Shown: piece by piece, positions 4,621-6,865 of the stretch
Layout of the letters: every line of letters begins with the position of its first letter
How positions within the stretch are numbered: position 1 is the first letter of the stretch
Assembly: GCA_964552725.1 (NCBI GenBank)
Contig: CAZKHU010000133.1
Coordinates: forward strand, 1-6,865
Reading direction: 5' to 3'
DNA: 6,865 nucleotides
Source: DYTH01 sp964552725
GTDB lineage: Bacteria > Desulfobacterota > Syntrophia > Syntrophales > UBA5619
Program-made: the position numbers and the translations under genes
The notes under the pieces: model-generated
What the model was told of the DNA's origin: nothing
The model's database searches: none
The model's input: the letters and a program-made list of their open reading frames with translations, nothing else

Positions 4621-5390
4621 GTGACAACCTGCAACCGGGAAATATCTCCGGGAATACCTCTGGGAACGCCAATCTCCCGATTGGCGCTTTTAATAAAGCC
4701 AGTCAGGAGACTGGCGCTCCCAGCGCTCCCGGATGTCAGTGGCACAGCCGTGGCTATCTACCGCACTTTGAAAGTGATATGGCAATCCAGCACGTGACCT
4801 TTCATCTTGCCGACGGTTTACCCAAGATGGTTTTGGAACGCATGGAAGACGAGATTCGAAGCCTGTCGCCGGAAAAAAAGGATGTTGAACGGCGAAAGCT
4901 AATAGAAGCCTCGATTGACGCAGGTTATGGATCCTGTATCCTTAAAGAGCCAACCATTGCTGCGATAGTTGAAAACACACTCCTTTTTTTTGAAGGCCAA
5001 CGCTATTCTCTGGTCGCGTGGGTGGTGATGCCGAATCATATCCATGTTCTTTTTCAGTCCATGAATGGATGGTCTGTCGCAAAAATTGTGGCGTCATGGA
5101 AGAAATTCACGGCGCGGAGAATCCGTGACTATTTGAGAGACGCCAACCGCGAAATTGGCGCTTCCAGGATTTGGCATCGCGAATACTGGGACCGTGCCAT
5201 CCGGAACGACCGCCACTTTCAACAAACCAGGGAATATATTCTCCTGAATCCTGTGAAGGCAGGGCTTGTTTCAAGCGAGGAAGACTGGCCGTGGAGCAGC
5301 GCCTCGAAGGTACTTGGAAAAGCCAATCAGGAGATTGGCGCTCCCGGGATTGGCGGTCCCAGAATTGGCGCTCCTGAGGAAAAGCTATGA
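4617..5390 (+). CDS. REP-associated tyrosine transposase (RAYT) within hsd operon
   Basis: This 257-residue Y1-type HUH transposase of the RAYT group nicks and rejoins single-stranded REP hairpins through a 5'-phosphotyrosine. The conserved core begins WHSRGYLPHFE (42-52), then the HUH metal motif MPNHIHVLF (138-146; H141, H143) and the catalytic tyrosine Y207 in REYILLNPVKAGL. The catalytic set is complete, so the enzyme may be active. The family core is extended at both ends: residues 1-41 come from short repeats and two hairpins, and residues 236-257 from a hairpin plus three pentapeptide repeats. No other start codon lies in frame between 4617 and M55, which is already inside the core, so the hairpins must be translated. 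Both ends overlap neighbours as ATGA (hsdS at 4617, hsdR at 5387). A7 (4873-4879) and T8 (4984-4991) runs are present. Confidence 0.92.
   Translation: MSDNLQPGNISGNTSGNANLPIGAFNKASQETGAPSAPGCQWHSRGYLPHFESDMAIQHVTFHLADGLPKMVLERMEDEIRSLSPEKKDVERRKLIEASIDAGYGSCILKEPTIAAIVENTLLFFEGQRYSLVAWVVMPNHIHVLFQSMNGWSVAKIVASWKKFTARRIRDYLRDANREIGASRIWHREYWDRAIRNDRHFQQTREYILLNPVKAGLVSSEEDWPWSSASKVLGKANQEIGAPGIGGPRIGAPEEKL
4635..4666 (+). repeat. Three short direct repeats C(C/T)GGGAA
   Basis: CCGGGAA (4635-4641), CCGGGAA (4648-4654) and CTGGGAA (4660-4666) recur at 13- and 12-base steps just before the first hairpin. They encode PGN, SGN and SGN in the low-complexity N-terminus of the transposase. A REP-related origin is possible but not shown. 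Confidence 0.5.
4667..4686 (+). repeat. REP-like hairpin 1 in transposase 5' end
   Basis: A perfect 8-bp stem CGCCAATC/GATTGGCG encloses the loop TCCC. It is followed by CTTTTA instead of the CTCCC seen at hairpins 2 and 4, so the flank has decayed. It is translated as LPIGAF. Confidence 0.75.
4698..4730 (-). repeat. REP-like hairpin 2 with double GCGCTCCC tail
   Basis: A perfect 7-bp stem GCCAGTC/GACTGGC encloses the loop AGGA (hairpin 4698-4715). GCGCTCCC (4714-4721) overlaps its foot and is repeated at 4723-4730. Read on the minus strand, this gives GGGAGCGC leading into the palindrome, the usual layout of a conserved 5' element before a REP stem. It is translated as QETGAPSAP. Confidence 0.75.
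5141..5160 (-). repeat. REP-like hairpin 3 (degenerate) inside transposase core
   Basis: CGCCAA/TTGGCG form a 6-bp stem around an 8-base loop CCGCGAAA; the tail is CTTCC. It lies between the HUH motif and the catalytic tyrosine, is translated as REIGAS and has a weaker match than the others. Its position inside the protein core suggests either tolerance of insertion or chance similarity. Confidence 0.5.
5322..5345 (-). repeat. REP-like hairpin 4 in transposase 3' end
   Basis: A perfect 7-bp stem GCCAATC/GATTGGC encloses the loop AGGA (5322-5339) and is followed by GCTCCC. It has the same loop and tail as hairpin 2, with one compensating base-pair change in the stem (A-T for G-C). It is translated as NQEIGAP. 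Confidence 0.75.
5331..5375 (+). repeat. Three tandem 15-base repeats (half REP units)
   Basis: GAGATTGGCGCTCCC (5331-5345), GGGATTGGCGGTCCC (5346-5360) and AGAATTGGCGCTCCT (5361-5375) are exact-length tandem copies of the 3' arm of hairpin 4. They encode the pentapeptides EIGAP, GIGGP and RIGAP (residues 239-253), the C-terminal tail of the transposase. The 15-base period keeps the frame. Confidence 0.8.
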
Positions 5391-6865
5391 ACGAAGCCGA
5401 AACCAGAGCCGAACATATTGATCCCGCCCTGAAAGCGGCTGGCTGGGGGGTTGCCGAGGGTAGCAAGATCCTCCGCGAATATCCCATCACGCCGGGGCGT
5501 ATCGAAGGTCTCGGTCAGCGAGGAAAACCGCTTATCGCCGACTATGTTCTGGTCCATCGCAACCACAAACTGGCCGTTATAGAGGCTAAGGCGTGGGACA
5601 AACCGTTGACCGAGGGCGTGGGGCAGGCCAAGCACTACGCAGAAAAGATAGCCGTGCGCTTCGCCTATGCCACCAACGGACAGGGTATTTACGGTATCGA
5701 CATGGAGACCGGCAAAGAAGGCGAACTTTCTTGCTACCCCTTACCGGACACACTCTGGAATTTGACCTTTGCCGAAAAGAACGCCTGGCGTGACCGCTTT
5801 TCTGCCATACCATTTGAGGACAAGGGCGGTTCCCATCCCAGCCGCTACTATCAGGACATCGCTGTCGAGCGGGTGATGGAGGCCATTGCTGAGGGTCGTC
5901 AAAAGATTCTCCTCACCCTTGCCACCGGCACAGGCAAGACATTTATTGCCTTTCAGATCGCCTGGAAACTGTTTCACAGCCGCTGGAGCCTGAGCCGTGA
6001 GCCTTCACGCCGTCCGCGCATCCTCTTTCTCGCTGACCGCAATATCCTCGCCAACCAAGCCTACAATGCGTTCTCAGCCTTTCCAGAGGACGCGATGGTG
6101 CGGATCGAACCGGAGGACATCCGCAAGAAAGGCAAGGCACCCACAAATGGCAGCATTTTCTTCACCATCTTCCAGACCTTTATGAGTGGTCCGCCAAAAG
6201 ACGGCCAGCCCTCACCCTATTTCGGCGAATACCCTCCTGACTTCTTCGACTTCATTGTCATCGACGAGTGCCATCGCGGCGGCGCGAACGACGAAAGCAA
6301 CTGGCGCGGCATTTTGGACTACTTCGCCCCCGCCGTTCAGATGGGCATGACCGCCACCCCCAAGCGCAAGGATAACGTGGACACCTACGCTTACTTCGGC
6401 GAGCCGGTTTACATCTACTCGCTCAAGGAGGGCATCAACGACGGCTTCCTGACTCCCTTTAAGGTGAAGCAGATTTCCACGACACTCGACGAATATGTCT
6501 ATACACCCGACGATACCGTGGTCGAAGGGGAGATAGAGGCGGGTAAGTGGTACGAGGAAGCCGACTTCAACAAGATCATAGAGATCAAGGAGCGGGAGAA
6601 GAAACGGGTCGAAATCTTTATGTCGCAGATCGATCAGAGAGAGAAGACTCTGGTGTTCTGTGCAACGCAGGTTCACGCGCTGGCCGTGCGCGACCTCATC
6701 AACCAGATGAAGACGAGTAATGACCCGAACTACTGCCAGCGGGTTACAGCCAACGACGGCGCAATAGGGGATCAGCATCTGCGTGACTTTCAGGATAACG
6801 AGAAGACCATCCCGACGATCCTGACCACATCACAGAAACTGGCCACCGGCGTGGACGCTCGCAAT
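5387..6865 (+). CDS. hsdR: Type I restriction endonuclease subunit HsdR, 3' truncated
   Basis: 493 codons are open to the window edge; full HsdR proteins usually have roughly 800-1100 residues, so the end lies outside. HsdR cuts unmethylated DNA after ATP-driven translocation. Visible are the N-terminal PD-(D/E)xK nuclease (D52 in IADYVLV, then E66 and K68 in IEAKAW), the first RecA-like helicase domain with Walker A ATGTGKT (179-185), the DECH box (293-296) in VIDECHR, the TATP motif (322-325), and the beginning of the second RecA domain with VFCATQ (423-428) and ATGVD (486-490). All catalytic residues are present. The ATG overlaps the transposase stop as ATGA, and GAGGA (5376-5380) lies 6 bases upstream, so translation is probably coupled. 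It completes the hsdM-hsdS-hsdR set of the operon. Confidence 0.96.
   Translation, partial: MNEAETRAEHIDPALKAAGWGVAEGSKILREYPITPGRIEGLGQRGKPLIADYVLVHRNHKLAVIEAKAWDKPLTEGVGQAKHYAEKIAVRFAYATNGQGIYGIDMETGKEGELSCYPLPDTLWNLTFAEKNAWRDRFSAIPFEDKGGSHPSRYYQDIAVERVMEAIAEGRQKILLTLATGTGKTFIAFQIAWKLFHSRWSLSREPSRRPRILFLADRNILANQAYNAFSAFPEDAMVRIEPEDIRKKGKAPTNGSIFFTIFQTFMSGPPKDGQPSPYFGEYPPDFFDFIVIDECHRGGANDESNWRGILDYFAPAVQMGMTATPKRKDNVDTYAYFGEPVYIYSLKEGINDGFLTPFKVKQISTTLDEYVYTPDDTVVEGEIEAGKWYEEADFNKIIEIKEREKKRVEIFMSQIDQREKTLVFCATQVHALAVRDLINQMKTSNDPNYCQRVTANDGAIGDQHLRDFQDNEKTIPTILTTSQKLATGVDARN

Noticed and set aside
4873..4888. Programmed -1 frameshift in the transposase
   Set aside because: The slippery heptamer is present, but the -1 frame meets TGA at 4886-4888 at once and the zero frame already gives a full protein, so no fusion product would result.
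6212..6778. Minus-strand open frame of 188 codons opposite hsdR
   Set aside because: It lies fully inside the helicase part of hsdR, whose motifs are unmistakable; no domain is seen in the antisense product.
1..6865. CRISPR array, tRNA, rRNA or classical insertion-sequence ends
   Set aside because: No regularly spaced repeats with spacers, no cloverleaf-like or rRNA sequence and no terminal inverted repeats were seen; the only repeats are the REP-like hairpins and short tandem units.

Overview
The window carries most of a type I restriction-modification (hsd) locus of accessory character, preceded by a separate HEPN/MNT toxin-antitoxin-type pair. The host looks like a Gram-negative bacterium: a RAYT transposase and REP-type palindromes are present, and Shine-Dalgarno sites and sigma70-like promoter boxes are conventional. 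The sequence alone does not fix a genus. Composition is mosaic. Sampled 60-base stretches give about 40% G+C in the first HEPN gene (241-300), about 67% in hsdM (1861-1920) and 65% in the second HEPN gene (2821-2880), which suggests modules of different origin.

Layout: 1-199 is a left flank with a candidate promoter. 200-984 is a two-gene HEPN/MNT pair (HepT-like, then MntA-like) joined by an ATGA overlap. 985-1295 is a 311-base gap holding a REP-like hairpin, a CRP-like palindrome, a candidate promoter and a possible 22-codon leader ORF. From 1296 all genes run on the + strand with gaps of 14 nt or less: hsdM (1296-2750), a second HEPN gene (2765-3190), an MNT nucleotidyltransferase fused in frame to hsdS (3187-4620), a REP-associated tyrosine transposase (4617-5390) and hsdR (5387 to the window end, 3' truncated). 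The last four genes are joined by ATGA stop/start overlaps.

How they work together: HsdM, HsdS and HsdR should form the adenine methylase and the ATP-dependent translocating nuclease. HEPN and MNT proteins of the HepT/MntA type form a toxin (RNase) and an antitoxin that AMPylates a tyrosine next to the HEPN active site. Both HEPN proteins show RX4HXY and both MNT domains show GSX10DXD. The unusual point is that the second antitoxin domain is physically part of the HsdS ORF, so one polypeptide may carry both DNA specificity and toxin control. A HEPN toxin inside an hsd operon recalls the PrrC/EcoprrI arrangement, in which a HEPN anticodon nuclease is held silent by a type I enzyme. The RAYT between hsdS and hsdR carries four REP-like hairpins inside its own reading frame, and another hairpin with the same GGGAGCG lead sequence lies before hsdM.
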